A stretch of 64,000 nt of DNA from Chloroflexota bacterium (GCA_029262695.1 JAJCYV010000010.1:1-64000), one strand, 5' to 3'. Shown: positions 33,803 through 42,858, counted from the stretch's first letter. A program made the numbers and translations. Notes: generated by a model not told the origin, from the sequence alone.

Positions 33803-34237
33803 CTAGGCCGCCTGGATGAGGAACGTCGGGTGGTTGGCGGCGATCCCCTGGTACTGCTCGAGCGGGTCGTCCGGTTCGAGTCCGAACTCACCCTTGACGA
33901 TCTTGTTCTCGCCGACGTACTGCCTGATGATCGCGGCGCGCCCTTCGACCGGGAGTTCCTCCAGTCGAACGGTTTCGGAGTCCCCGCCTCGGCGCAGGGT
34001 AGCGCGGCCGTCATCAGCGCGGACGTTGCGCACCCACTGCGTCTCGCCCCGCGGCGAGACGAGGTAACGCAGGCCGTCGATCTCGGTCCAGTTGACGGCT
34101 GTGGAGTGCATTCGGCCGGACGCCCGGCCCTTGTGTTCCAGGCGCACCATCTGCTTCGGCCCGAGCCCGCGGGCGGCCATCCAGCCGAGGAAGCTGTTCA
34201 TCTTTTTGGTGAGCGTGCCTGGCTTCTTGTAGACCAT
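33803..34237 (-). CDS. Deazaflavin (F420)-dependent nitroreductase-family protein
   Basis: A 144-residue split-barrel protein like the mycobacterial Ddn/FDOR-A group. Features are KMNSFLGWMAARGLG near the N-terminus, RLEHKGRASGRMHSTAVNW, and GLRYLVSPRGETQWVRNVRA, where the RG..Q.W..N pattern binds F420. These enzymes use F420H2 to reduce various substrates. Together with the LLM protein at 17225 it implies F420 synthesis elsewhere in the genome. It lies 32 bp downstream of recJ. Confidence 0.9.
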   Translation of the reverse strand: MVYKKPGTLTKKMNSFLGWMAARGLGPKQMVRLEHKGRASGRMHSTAVNWTEIDGLRYLVSPRGETQWVRNVRADDGRATLRRGGDSETVRLEELPVEGRAAIIRQYVGENKIVKGEFGLEPDDPLEQYQGIAANHPTFLIQAA

Positions 34238-34269
34238 CGTGGACCTCCGTGTGCGCGTGCAGTGTTCGG

Positions 34270-35997
34270 CTACGAGGCCGAGGCGGATGACGGTGCGAAG
34301 TCGAGGAGGCGGAGCTCCATCGCCCCGTTCGAACCGCGGTCGGCGCCAAAAGTATACACGGCGTCCAGTCGCGCGCCCGGCGCGACATCCTGCGGGCCGA
34401 CGCCGAAGGCGACCGCGGGCCAGGTGACCCGGCCATCGCGCAGGGTGAGTCGCAGGTGCTCGCCGGCGGCGCCCATCGTGCGCACGTCGGCAACCTCGAG
34501 GTTGCGGCTCAAGAAGACCGGCTCCGGGTTGCCGATGCCGAACGGAGCGAGGCGGGCGAGTGACGCGATCAGCTTGCCGTCGACGCGGCTGAGCGGTATG
34601 GCGGCGTCGATATCGAGGACGGGGACGAGTTCGATGCCGGCGAGGTCTTCGGCCGCGCGGGCCACCAGCGCTTCCTTGAGCGCGGGCAGGTTGGCGTTTT
34701 CGGCGGTGAAGCCGGCGGCGGCGCGGTGGCCGCCGAAGCGGACCATGAGTTCGGGGCGGGTGCGCAGGGCGGCGGTGATGTCGAACTCCGGGATGCTGCG
34801 ACAGCTGGCGCGGCTCGTGCTCTCGCCCTCTTCGTAGACGACGGCGGGCCGGTAGTGGTCGTCCATCAAGCGTGCGGCGACGAGGCCGACGATGCCTGAG
34901 GGGATGTCCGGGTGGCCGACGAAGATCAGCGGTGCGTCCGGGTCTTCGGCCGCGACGAGGTCTCGGGCGAGATCACGGGCGGCGGCGGTCGCGGCCTGGC
35001 GCTGACGGTTGAGATCGGAGAGGTGGAGCGCCATGTCGCGCGCGCGGTCCGGGTCGGTCTCGAGCAAGAGGTCGAGGGCGCGGCGGGCGTGATCGAGGCG
35101 TCCCGCGGCGTTCAATCGCGGGCCGATGACGAATCCGATGGTGGAGGCGTCGGCGCGTGCCGGATCGCTGCCGGCTGATTCCATGAGCGCCCGGAGGCCG
35201 GGCCGGGCCGTTCGGGCGAGCGCGCGGATACCTTCGCGGACGAGCCAGCGGTTTTCTCCTCGCAACGGCACCATGTCGCAGACGGTGCTGAGCGCCACGA
35301 GGTCGAGGTAGCGCTCGGGGACGAACGGCCGGCCGAGGCGATCAGAGAGAGCGGCGGCGAGCTTGAAGGCGAGACCGCCGGAGGCGAGTTCCTGCTCCGG
35401 ATACCGGGCTCCGGGGCGCTTCGGGTTGACGAGCGCGACCGCTGGGGGCAGTTCGGGCGGCACGGTGTGGTGGTCGAGAACGATGGTGTCGACGCCGAGG
35501 CTACGTGCGCCCTCGATCTCTTCGACGGAGCTGGTGCCGCAATCGACGGTGATGATTAGCGTTGCGCCCTCTTCGTGGAGCGAGGCGATGGCTGCGCTAT
35601 TGACGCCGTAGCCCTCGCTGAAGCGGTCCGGGATATAGGGAATCACCTTCGCGCCAGCCTCGCCGAGCGCCTCGATGAGGATGGCGGCGGCAGTGACACC
35701 GTCGACGTCAAAGTCGCCGTAGACGGCGATCAACTCGCCGCCTTCAACGGCCCGCACGATGCGATCGAGCGCCGGCTCGATGTCCGGCAGCAGGAGTGCG
35801 TCGTGCGCCGGGTCGCGCGCCTCGTTGAAGGCCCGTGCTTCGGCGACGGTGCGGACGCCGCGGTGCCACATCAGGTGGCGGACGAGGGGCTGTTGCGGCG
35901 CGCCTTCGAGCGCGCCGTCCGGGAATCGACCGCGCAGGCGCCAGCGCTTGCCGGTCGCTGTCTGTGTGGGCATGGTGGCCAGCGGCATCGCGGTCAT
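34270..35997 (-). CDS. recJ: Single-stranded-DNA-specific exonuclease RecJ
   Basis: A 575-residue DHH-family 5'-3' exonuclease used in recombination and mismatch repair. Motif I is YGDFDVDGVTAA, motif II ITVDCGTSS, motif III VLDHHTVPPELP, and the DHHA1 motif is FGGHRAAAGF. An OB-fold-like C-terminal part follows. Three in-frame ATGs (35997, 35988, 35973) are possible starts and none has a strong ribosome site; the first is used here. Length agrees with other RecJ proteins. It heads a likely operon with the F420 enzyme and the alpha/beta hydrolase. Confidence 0.93.
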   Translation of the reverse strand: MTAMPLATMPTQTATGKRWRLRGRFPDGALEGAPQQPLVRHLMWHRGVRTVAEARAFNEARDPAHDALLLPDIEPALDRIVRAVEGGELIAVYGDFDVDGVTAAAILIEALGEAGAKVIPYIPDRFSEGYGVNSAAIASLHEEGATLIITVDCGTSSVEEIEGARSLGVDTIVLDHHTVPPELPPAVALVNPKRPGARYPEQELASGGLAFKLAAALSDRLGRPFVPERYLDLVALSTVCDMVPLRGENRWLVREGIRALARTARPGLRALMESAGSDPARADASTIGFVIGPRLNAAGRLDHARRALDLLLETDPDRARDMALHLSDLNRQRQAATAAARDLARDLVAAEDPDAPLIFVGHPDIPSGIVGLVAARLMDDHYRPAVVYEEGESTSRASCRSIPEFDITAALRTRPELMVRFGGHRAAAGFTAENANLPALKEALVARAAEDLAGIELVPVLDIDAAIPLSRVDGKLIASLARLAPFGIGNPEPVFLSRNLEVADVRTMGAAGEHLRLTLRDGRVTWPAVAFGVGPQDVAPGARLDAVYTFGADRGSNGAMELRLLDFAPSSASAS

Positions 35998-36067
35998 TAT
36001 CGGGTGTCGGCGGGCGATCGGGAAAGGGCAGGTGGCGGTGGGTTGTGGAGAAGCCCTCACCCCCCGG

Positions 36068-36160
36068 CCCCCTCTCCCGTACCGGGAGAGGGGGAGACAG
36101 CGGTACGGGAGAGCGGGGCGACAGCGGTGCGGGAGAGGGAGGGGCGTTCGAGTTGCGTGA
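36068..36160. repeat. CCCTCTCCCG hairpin with direct repeats
   Basis: CCCCCTCTCCCG (36068-36079) pairs perfectly with CGGGAGAGGGGG (36083-36094). It is followed by three related units of the form GACAGCGGTACGGGAGAG. No U-tract; this looks like a dispersed repeat rather than a terminator. Confidence 0.7.
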
Positions 36161-36211
36161 GAAGGCGGATGCTGGCACCCTTATCAGAGTTGTTGACCTG
36201 TCTTATGGCCA

Positions 36212-37228
36212 ATGACCGGACGTTCTGCGCCGGGTCCGAGGGCGCCCTACCGCGCGGTGAAGAAGCGCGGTTTCCCGGACGCGGCGACGGGAGGACACCA
36301 TACTGCGACGAATAGCGGGGGACACGCTCTGATAGCGAGACACGCGACCGTCGTCGGGCTCTGCATCCTGGCAGTAGTCGTACCGGCGATCCCCGGCATT
36401 GAGGACCTCGCCCCGGGCCCCGGGCGCTCCATCTCCACGGAAAGGAGCGCCGAGAGTTTCTTGTCCGCACCCTCGTGCTCTGAGGCGAGAGCCGACCTTT
36501 GCCTGGAGCCGGAACCGCAAACTACGCCCGTCCCGCTGGCGTTCGAGCAGTCCGCGCGCAGGGCGACGGCCGAGACGGAGGAGGAGGAGTCTCCGGCCAC
36601 CAGTCCGGAAGCGGAGGCCGAGCCCCCGGCAGAAGCATGGGGCGCCATGGAGATCCGCCCGGGCGACACGCTGATCGCTCTCGCCAACTGGTTCGAGCTG
36701 TCGCCGTTCGACATCGCGGTCGTGAACGGTGCCGCCGTCGACGACTTCCTCATCATCGGCCGGACGCTTGTAGTGCCGATCCCGGAGTCACAGTTCGTGA
36801 TGCCGCCGGTGCCGGACATCTCCGTGCCGGTGGAGGAACCGGTCGCCATTACGCCCCCGCCCGAGCCGGAGCCGACACCACCGCCGGTGGTCGTCGCGCC
36901 GCCGGAGCCCGCGCCAGAACCTGAGCCGCCGCCAACTCCGCCGCCGGCATCCAGCGGGCCGTGGACGAAGGAAGAAGTGGTCGAGGCGATCTGCTCGCTG
37001 CCCTGGCCGTGCGAGAAGATGGTCGCGATAGCGTCCTGCGAGTCCGGCCTGCGGCCGGACGCCGTCAACCCGATCGGGTACTACGGGATCTTCCAGATCA
37101 ACTACGTGTTCGACGGGTGGGACAACCCCTGGACGAACGCCCAGGTGGCGTACTACGACAAGTACCTGCCGATGCTCAACTGGAGCGGCGACGGACTGTC
37201 GCCGTGGCCGGTCTGCCGGTACTACTGA
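36212..37228 (+). CDS. LysM-domain protein with C-terminal lysozyme-like domain
   Basis: A 338-residue predicted exported protein. A hydrophobic stretch at about 40-62 (IARHATVVGLCILAVVV) is a signal or anchor. One LysM domain, which binds peptidoglycan, covers about 148-193 (RPGDTLIALANWFELSPFDI; IGRTLVVPIP). A Pro-rich linker follows. The last 85 residues form a small transglycosylase-like domain with the catalytic-type Glu in IASCESGLRPDAVN, then YYGIFQI and a C-terminal GLSPWPVCRYY. Cleavage of peptidoglycan is likely. The exact start is uncertain because the first 35 residues are not typical of a signal peptide. Confidence 0.83.
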   Translation: MTGRSAPGPRAPYRAVKKRGFPDAATGGHHTATNSGGHALIARHATVVGLCILAVVVPAIPGIEDLAPGPGRSISTERSAESFLSAPSCSEARADLCLEPEPQTTPVPLAFEQSARRATAETEEEESPATSPEAEAEPPAEAWGAMEIRPGDTLIALANWFELSPFDIAVVNGAAVDDFLIIGRTLVVPIPESQFVMPPVPDISVPVEEPVAITPPPEPEPTPPPVVVAPPEPAPEPEPPPTPPPASSGPWTKEEVVEAICSLPWPCEKMVAIASCESGLRPDAVNPIGYYGIFQINYVFDGWDNPWTNAQVAYYDKYLPMLNWSGDGLSPWPVCRYY

Positions 37229-37249
37229 GCGCGGGCCAATCTGGCCGGC

Positions 37250-38896
37250 CTACTCCTGCTGGCCGGACGCCGATTGCAGCATCTGCAGCAGGTCTGGACG
37301 GCCACCAGCGAGCGACTCCGGATGTGACTCGCCGCGGAGACCGCGCATCGCCAGCGGGATGAGCGGCAGGAGGTCGCCGGCGATGGCGCCCGCGGAGCCC
37401 ATCTCGTCGCGAAGCCTCTGAGCGGCGAGGCCGCCGACGTAGAGGCCAAGGCAGGCGGCGTCGAAGGGGTCGACACCCTGCGCGACGAAGCCGGCGATCG
37501 TGCCAGCGAGGACGTCGCCGGTGCCGGCGGTGGCGAGCGCGGGGTTCGTGAAGGGGCTGATAGCCGCGCGGCCGTCCGGTGAGGCGACGATGCTGGGGGC
37601 GCCTTTGAGGAGCACGTTCACGCCCCACGCGGCGGCGTACTTGCGGGCCGTGCCGGGGCGATCGGCCTGCACTTCGGCGATGGAAAGGCCCGTCAGGCGT
37701 GCCATCTCGCCGGGGTGCGGGGTGAGGACGGCCGGGACGTTGACCAGCGACGGCCAATCCTCGATGCGCGCCAGGTTGTTGAGGCCGTCGGCGTCGATGA
37801 CGACGGCGTGCAGGGCGCGATCGGAGTCTTCGGGTGGCTCAGTGTTGAGCGGCGGAACGAGCGCGCGGACGAACGCCTGCACGTAGCCGCTCTGCGAGAG
37901 GCCGGGGCCGACGAGCAGGCATTCGTAGCCACGGCGTAGCGCGCGGAGGACGGCGTGGGCTTCCTGCGCTGAGAGCTCGCCCTCCTTGTCGTCCAGCGGC
38001 TCGAACGTCGTCTCGCTGAGCCTGGCGGCGAGAATGGGGTGGACCGAACGGGCGCAGGCGAGAGTGACGAGGCCGGCGCCGGTGCGCATGGCGCCCATGC
38101 AGGCGAGATAGGCGGCGCCCGTGTAGCGGGGCGATCCGGCCACGATGAGCGCGCTGCCGAACGTGCCCTTGTGAGCGTCGTCCGGGCGTCGTGGCAGGTG
38201 CTCCTGTGCCCAGCGGCGCGTGATCAGCTCGGTCTTAACGGACGAGGCGAGCTCCGCCGGCACTCCGATGTCGACGATCTCGACTTCGCCGGCATAACCG
38301 GCGCCGGGCAGGACGTGCAGGCCGACCTTGGCGAACCCGAGCGCAACCGTCCTGTCGGCGGCGACTGTGAGCGGGTCCACGCCGCCGGTATCGGCGTCGA
38401 GCCCGCTGGGCAGGTCGACGGCCAGCAGGCGTGGCGGCAGGCGGCGCTCGCGGGCCTCCTTCAGCCGGGCGAGGACGATGGCGAGGTCGCCTTCGATGGG
38501 CCGGGCGCTGCCGGTGCCGAGGAGAGAATCGATGACGAGTTCGGCGCCGCCAAGCGCGTCGGCGAGGCTCTTTTCCCAGCCGTTCTCGCCGGCGGTGATG
38601 ACCGGAACCTGGCGCTCGACGAGCGCGGCGTGGTTCGCGTCGTCGTCGGGGCGCGGCTTGAGCAGGAAGACGATGACGTCGGCCGCCCACTCTTTGAGGT
38701 GACGGGCGGCGACGAGGCCGTCGCCGCCGTTGTTGCCGGGGCCGCAGAGGACGAGGATGCGCCGCTCGGCGATCTCGCCCAGGGCGAGCCAGGCTTCCTG
38801 TGCCGCGGCGAGGCCGGCGTTCTCCATGAGCTGCGGCACGGTGACGCCGGCATCGGCCTCCAGGCGCATCATTTCGGCGACGGTGACGAGCTTCAC
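37250..38896 (-). CDS. nnr: Bifunctional NAD(P)H-hydrate epimerase / ADP-dependent NAD(P)H-hydrate dehydratase
   Basis: A 548-residue repair enzyme for damaged NADH and NADPH. Residues about 1-215 are the YjeF-N epimerase domain with CGPGNNGGDGLVAARHL and VDLPSGLDADTG. Residues about 230-530 are the ribokinase-like dehydratase with AGSPRYTGAAYLA, LTPHPGEMARLTG, LLKGAPSIVASPDG and NPALATAGTGDVLAGTIAG. All family motifs are intact and the fusion is the common bacterial form. It is convergent with the LysM gene (21 bp). Confidence 0.96.
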   Translation of the reverse strand: MKLVTVAEMMRLEADAGVTVPQLMENAGLAAAQEAWLALGEIAERRILVLCGPGNNGGDGLVAARHLKEWAADVIVFLLKPRPDDDANHAALVERQVPVITAGENGWEKSLADALGGAELVIDSLLGTGSARPIEGDLAIVLARLKEARERRLPPRLLAVDLPSGLDADTGGVDPLTVAADRTVALGFAKVGLHVLPGAGYAGEVEIVDIGVPAELASSVKTELITRRWAQEHLPRRPDDAHKGTFGSALIVAGSPRYTGAAYLACMGAMRTGAGLVTLACARSVHPILAARLSETTFEPLDDKEGELSAQEAHAVLRALRRGYECLLVGPGLSQSGYVQAFVRALVPPLNTEPPEDSDRALHAVVIDADGLNNLARIEDWPSLVNVPAVLTPHPGEMARLTGLSIAEVQADRPGTARKYAAAWGVNVLLKGAPSIVASPDGRAAISPFTNPALATAGTGDVLAGTIAGFVAQGVDPFDAACLGLYVGGLAAQRLRDEMGSAGAIAGDLLPLIPLAMRGLRGESHPESLAGGRPDLLQMLQSASGQQE

Positions 38897-38909
38897 GGGG
38901 CGATGGTAC

Positions 38910-38985
38910 CAGTGGACAGCGGCTAGTGGACAGTGGACAGCGGCTAGTGGACAGCGGCTAGTGGACAGTGGACAGCGGTTAGTGG
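38910..38985. repeat. Tandem AGTGGACAGCGGCT repeat
   Basis: About five imperfect units built from AGTGGAC and AGCGGCT fill the gap between nnr and the beta-helix gene. No hairpin or coding sequence is seen. Confidence 0.8.
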
Positions 38986-38992
38986 CGATCCC

Positions 38993-40567
38993 TTACGCCG
39001 GAACGCATGGCGGCTCGATGATGCCGGCCAGCCGCCGGAGCAGAATCAGCGCGTCCACGATATCGACGTCTCCGTCGCAGTCGAGGTCGCCCAGCGCGAC
39101 GCATTCCGGAACCCCGAGCGAACCGACGAAGCGCAACAAGGCCAGCTCGTCGTAGGGCGACAGGGCCCCGTCGCAGTCCACGTCGCCGGAAAGCGCTGCC
39201 GGCGGTGGCGCGGCCGCCCCCGCCTCGTACGCACCGATGTCGCAGCCCCCGGAAGGGCGCACGGCGCCCCGCTGATCCGCCGCGGGGCACTCTGCGTCGT
39301 CGGCCGCGCCGATCGCGGGACTGGCCGCGAGGAGCGCGTGCGTCAGCGTGGGACCGCCGTTGTCCGCGAGTTCGCCGAGCAGCGGATCGACGCCGGACAG
39401 ATCGCCAGGCCCGGAGAGCCCGCAGCTACCGTCGCTGTCGAGGTTGTGGCCGAGCGATTGCGGCGGGACGTAGAATCCGACCTGCGGGCAGTTACCACCC
39501 TGATTGTCTGCCACCACGGTGTTGATCAGAGTCGTCACGCTGCCATCATTCCTGGTAAAGATTCCGCCCGCCTCCGACGATGCTTCGTTGCCCGCAACCG
39601 TTGAGTTGATCATGATAATCGTCCCGTCATCCTTGTTGGATATCCCCCCACCTCCGGGGCTCCCTCCCTGCGGATCCGCACGGTTGTCCGAAATGGTGGA
39701 GTTGATGATGACCAGGAAACTGCCCGCACCAAAGTTGTGAATCCCCCCTGCGCCTTCGGCCTGTCCACCCGTCGTGTTCGCCGTAATCAGGCTGTCCCGC
39801 ACGGTCATCGACCCGTGGTTTGCGATGCCCCCGCCGCCTGTCGTATCCCCATGGTTCGAAGAAATCATCAATCGCTCCAGGATCGCGAGCCCGCCCCTGT
39901 TATACACGCCCCCGCCCGGGCCAGTGAGGGCCGCGATGTTGCCTTCTATCAGGCTGTCGCTGAGACGCAGCGTGCCGCCGTTGTTGCAGACGCCGCCGCC
40001 GCCGCGCCGGAATGTGTTGTCCCGGATCACCACGTGTGACACCGTCAAGTCGCCGGCGTTGCGTATTCCTCCTCCGCAGGTCTCGTCGAACGACAGGATC
40101 GCGGACATAAATACGTCGTGAATCGTCAGGTCCCGCACCGACACTACACCTTCCCGGACATCGAATATGCGATCCACGGCAAACGCGTCTTCAGTGATTC
40201 CGGTGTCCGACGCGCCGGCGCCGACGATGGTCAGGTCGTCGGTGATGTCCAGATCACCGACCGCCGACTCATTCTCCTCGTAGCCATCGCGCGTCAAGAC
40301 GTAGTCGCCGGCAGGCAGGATCACCGTTTGGTGGCCGGGCAGGACGTTGGTTTCCTGGACGGCGGCACGCAGTGTGCACAGGCCGCCTGCAGCCGCACAA
40401 AGGCCGTCGCCGGGGGTCACATCGACGGCGTCGTCAGTTGAGGTGACGTCGAACGTCTGACCGCCAGGCTGGGTAGAGGTCGCGGGGGGCGGGCTCCCGG
40501 CTAGCGCGATCCCAATGACCACGCTTGTCAGCGCCAACAGCGCCGTCCGCTTGAGATACGAAATCAT
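38993..40567 (-). CDS. Secreted beta-helix protein with CSLREA-like start and dockerin-like end
   Basis: A 524-residue exported protein. A signal peptide covers about 1-28. A CSLREA-type region follows, with DVTPGDGLCAAAGGLCTLRAA near 55-75. Residues about 85-400 are a right-handed parallel beta-helix with many Asn/Gly turn motifs (NNGGTLRLSDSLIEGN; NSTISDNRAD), then the 'choice-of-anchor' type segment NGGPTLTHALLAASPAIG. The last 60 residues contain two EF-hand-like loops (GDVDCDGALSPYDEL, GDLDCDGDVDIVDAL), a dockerin type I-like repeat. A strong ribosome site (GAGGGGGG) decides the ATG at 40567. Surface adhesion or complex anchoring is likely; a cohesin partner is not in the window. Confidence 0.87.
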   Translation of the reverse strand: MISYLKRTALLALTSVVIGIALAGSPPPATSTQPGGQTFDVTSTDDAVDVTPGDGLCAAAGGLCTLRAAVQETNVLPGHQTVILPAGDYVLTRDGYEENESAVGDLDITDDLTIVGAGASDTGITEDAFAVDRIFDVREGVVSVRDLTIHDVFMSAILSFDETCGGGIRNAGDLTVSHVVIRDNTFRRGGGGVCNNGGTLRLSDSLIEGNIAALTGPGGGVYNRGGLAILERLMISSNHGDTTGGGGIANHGSMTVRDSLITANTTGGQAEGAGGIHNFGAGSFLVIINSTISDNRADPQGGSPGGGGISNKDDGTIIMINSTVAGNEASSEAGGIFTRNDGSVTTLINTVVADNQGGNCPQVGFYVPPQSLGHNLDSDGSCGLSGPGDLSGVDPLLGELADNGGPTLTHALLAASPAIGAADDAECPAADQRGAVRPSGGCDIGAYEAGAAAPPPAALSGDVDCDGALSPYDELALLRFVGSLGVPECVALGDLDCDGDVDIVDALILLRRLAGIIEPPCVPA

Positions 40568-40631
40568 CGGCGTACCCCCCTCGTGCATTACGAGTTTCCG
40601 GGGCAATTCTAACACCGGTCGGGCGTGATTG

Positions 40632-40820
40632 CTCCGCTCGCCGTTCGAGAGCCTCAGGGTGAGCGGAACGGGGGCATGGGTGGCGTGGGTGACGGGCGGG
40701 CGACCGCCGGTCGCCCCTACGCGGGGCGTCGCGGCAGGTCAGGCTTCAGCCTGACCTGCGATGGGCACTGAGCCCCAGCCGCTCCCCGCCGGGCGGTTCG
40801 CGACCCGCCCCTACGCGGGG
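40632..40820 (+). repeat. Cluster of short palindromic repeats
   Basis: From left to right: a CTCAGGGTGAGCGG element (about 40632-40670); GGGCGAC-CGCCG-GTCGCCC-CTACGCG (40698-40723); a perfect 11-bp inverted repeat CAGGTCAGGCT-TC-AGCCTGACCTG (40735-40758); and GGGCGG-TTCGCGA-CCCGCC-CCTACGCG (40791-40817). No gene is present. Confidence 0.85.
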
Positions 40821-40838
40821 CGGCGCGCCCGAGGGGTG

Positions 40839-40917
40839 CTAGGCGGAGGTGGCGGCGTATTTTTCGGGGGCGCGGACGAACTGGCGCAGGCAGGCGTCGG
40901 TGCAGAAGGCGTGGTCT
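40839..40917 (-). pseudogene. Duplicated 3' fragment of the cyclase-YHS gene
   Basis: On the minus strand it encodes DHAFCTDACLRQFVRAPEKY followed by AATSA and a stop, nearly identical to the C-terminal YHS residues of the gene at 41015. Upstream it runs into repeat sequence with no open start, so it is a remnant. Confidence 0.7.
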
Positions 40918-40924
40918 GGGTGCC

Positions 40925-41000
40925 CCGTTCGCACCTTCGATACCTCAGGGCGAACGGGACGCGGTGCGCGAGGCGGCGCGGCGAGTCAGGCTAAAGCCTG
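40925..41000. repeat. Two dispersed repeats before the cyclase stop codon
   Basis: A CGTTCGCACC...CTCAGGGCGAACGG element lies at about 40925-40960 and GTCAGGCT-AA-AGCCTGAC at 40983-41000. The latter is related to 40735-40758. Confidence 0.75.
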
Positions 41001-41014
41001 ACCTTCGAAGGGCG

Positions 41015-42418
41015 CTAGACGGCGGTGTACTTCTCGGGGGCGCGGACGAACTGGCGCAGGCAGGCGTCGGTGCAGAAGGCGTAGTCGACGCCCTCGATCG
41101 TGAGATGCGCGGCGACTTCGCCCTTTCCCATCTCCATGCCGCAGACCGGGTCGGTCACTTTTTCGATCGTCTCGGCGGCGGCGGGGCGTGGTTCGAACAG
41201 CTCGACTTCGGCGGCGAGGCCTTTGAGGCGCTGCTTGCCGATCCGTGTCCACTCCACGCCCTCGAGTTCGCGGGCGCGGTCGCGCACCTCGGACGAGACG
41301 AGGACCTGGTGGCGGTCGGCGCGGTCGGCGAGGCGTGAGGCGATGTTGACGTTGGAGCCGATGTAGTCGCCCTCTCGGTAGAGCACAGGCCCGTAGTGGA
41401 GGCCGACGCGGATGGCGGGGAACTGCGGCTCGGCGGTAGCGCGGTGCTGCAGCTCGAGCGCGGCGGAGACGGCGGAGTAGCACTCCGGGAAGACGATCAT
41501 GAAGCCGTCGCCGATCTGCTTGACGACGCGGCCGTGGCAACGAATGTTGGCGACGCGTACCATTTCGGCGAAGCGAGAGACGATCTCGGCCGCCTTGAGG
41601 TCGCCCATCGCCTCGGCCAGGGGGGTGAAGCTGGCGAGGTCGACGAACATGATCGCCTGGCGGACCTGGCCGGGGATCTCCGGCTGTTCGGCGAGGCCGG
41701 ACTCTTCTTCGAGGTGCATGAGCATGTCGTCCCAGGCGGCCTGGATCGCGCCCTTGCGGAAGAAGAACATGAGCGCCGGCTCAATAAGCGGCTCGACCTG
41801 GCTGAAGGTGCGCTCCAGGCGCTTGTCTGCGTCCTCCCCAGGCGCCTCCGTCACGGCCGGCTGGTGGAGGTAGAAGTGGGATGTGCGGTGGCCAACCTCT
41901 GCGGCGCGACGCATGAGGTCGGCGTAGACGCGCAGGATCTGGATCAGGGCCTCCGCCGGAAAGCCGGAGTCGAGGGCGACCTTGAGCGATCGCAGAAAGC
42001 CGAGGTCTTCCTCGTCGAGCATTCCGCTACTATCGGCGACTCCTGTCGCCTCAGTAAACGCCTTCGTCTGCTCAGCGTCGAGGCCGGTGAGTTCGACGGA
42101 CTCGGCCAGCGTGAAGGTGGGGCCGGAGAGGTGGCGCGTCATCTCGTCCAGGTAGTAGCTGCGCATCGTGTCGGGCTGATGGAGGACGTTGCGGATGTCG
42201 TCGAGTGAGTGCCCGTAGTGGAGCAGCTGGTGAATGAGGCGCACGCGTCCGACATCCTCGGGGCTGAAGACGTCTTCGCCCTCGAGGCCGATCAGTCCGC
42301 AGGTGCGCCAGGCTTCGAGCCTGGTCGCGGGTTCGGCCGTGCGGCCGGCGAGTTCCTCCAGGGAGAGCGACGCGGTGGAGAGCGGGGCGGCGCCGTGGTG
42401 GTGGGGTGAGCAGGTCAT
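41015..42418 (-). CDS. MerR-like / class III adenylate cyclase / YHS three-domain protein
   Basis: A 467-residue soluble protein. Residues about 18-95 resemble a MerR-type winged helix (ATRLEAWRTCGLIG, FSPEDVGRVRLIHQLLHYGHSLDDI). A helical middle (about 100-250) follows. The cyclase domain spans about 258-420: the metal Asp in MFVDLASFT, Lys-x-x-GDG in VVKQIGDGFMIVF, adenine-type Asp in GDYIGSNVN, and Asn/Arg in NVNIASRL are all present, so an active adenylate cyclase is predicted. The end (about 423-467) is a YHS domain, DPVCGMEM and FCTDACLRQFV, likely to bind metal. A four-bp ATGA overlap couples it to acpS. Metal-regulated cAMP synthesis is a hypothesis. Confidence 0.82.
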   Translation of the reverse strand: MTCSPHHHGAAPLSTASLSLEELAGRTAEPATRLEAWRTCGLIGLEGEDVFSPEDVGRVRLIHQLLHYGHSLDDIRNVLHQPDTMRSYYLDEMTRHLSGPTFTLAESVELTGLDAEQTKAFTEATGVADSSGMLDEEDLGFLRSLKVALDSGFPAEALIQILRVYADLMRRAAEVGHRTSHFYLHQPAVTEAPGEDADKRLERTFSQVEPLIEPALMFFFRKGAIQAAWDDMLMHLEEESGLAEQPEIPGQVRQAIMFVDLASFTPLAEAMGDLKAAEIVSRFAEMVRVANIRCHGRVVKQIGDGFMIVFPECYSAVSAALELQHRATAEPQFPAIRVGLHYGPVLYREGDYIGSNVNIASRLADRADRHQVLVSSEVRDRARELEGVEWTRIGKQRLKGLAAEVELFEPRPAAAETIEKVTDPVCGMEMGKGEVAAHLTIEGVDYAFCTDACLRQFVRAPEKYTAV

Positions 42419-42858
42419 GTAAGTTGCCCCCTTTCGCGGAGGATTGCGGCGAACCGCTCGCGCCAGTGCTCGCGGTCGGGTTCGAGGTCGTGAGAAACGC
42501 CGACGACCATGGCGACGGCAAGCTGGCGGCTGTGGCTGAGGCTGATGTCGATGCCCTGGAGCGCGATGCGCTCGGCCCTGGCCTGCGCCCTGCCGTGCAG
42601 GTAGACGAGCGGCTTGCCGCGGTGGTTGGGGAGGATCTCGATCTCGCGCCAGGCGACGCCGTGAGCGCCTGTGCCCAGTGCCTTCATCACGGCCTCCTTG
42701 CCGGCGAAGCGCGCCGCCAGCTCGCTCACACGGCCGCGGCAGAAGGCGACTTCGAGCGGCGTGTAGACACGATCGAGGAAGCGATCGCCGAATTTGGCCA
42801 ACGAAGCCTCGATACGAGCGATTTCGATTATGTCGACACCGGCAGCGCCCTGTTTCAT
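42415..42858 (-). CDS. acpS: Holo-[acyl-carrier-protein] synthase
   Basis: A 147-residue phosphopantetheinyl transferase that activates acyl carrier protein with the arm of coenzyme A. The magnesium and CoA motif GVDIIEIARIEA is at about 7-18; the second motif FAGKEAVMKALG lies at about 51-62, and ISLSHSRQLAVA is near 102-113. Slightly longer than the usual 120-125 residues because of the C-terminal tail. The stop overlaps the start of the cyclase gene (ATGA). Confidence 0.92.
   Translation of the reverse strand: MKQGAAGVDIIEIARIEASLAKFGDRFLDRVYTPLEVAFCRGRVSELAARFAGKEAVMKALGTGAHGVAWREIEILPNHRGKPLVYLHGRAQARAERIALQGIDISLSHSRQLAVAMVVGVSHDLEPDREHWRERFAAILRERGQLT

Noticed and set aside
36068-36094. 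Rho-independent terminator for recJ
   Set aside because: The hairpin is upstream of recJ on its strand and has no U-tract; it looks like a dispersed repeat.
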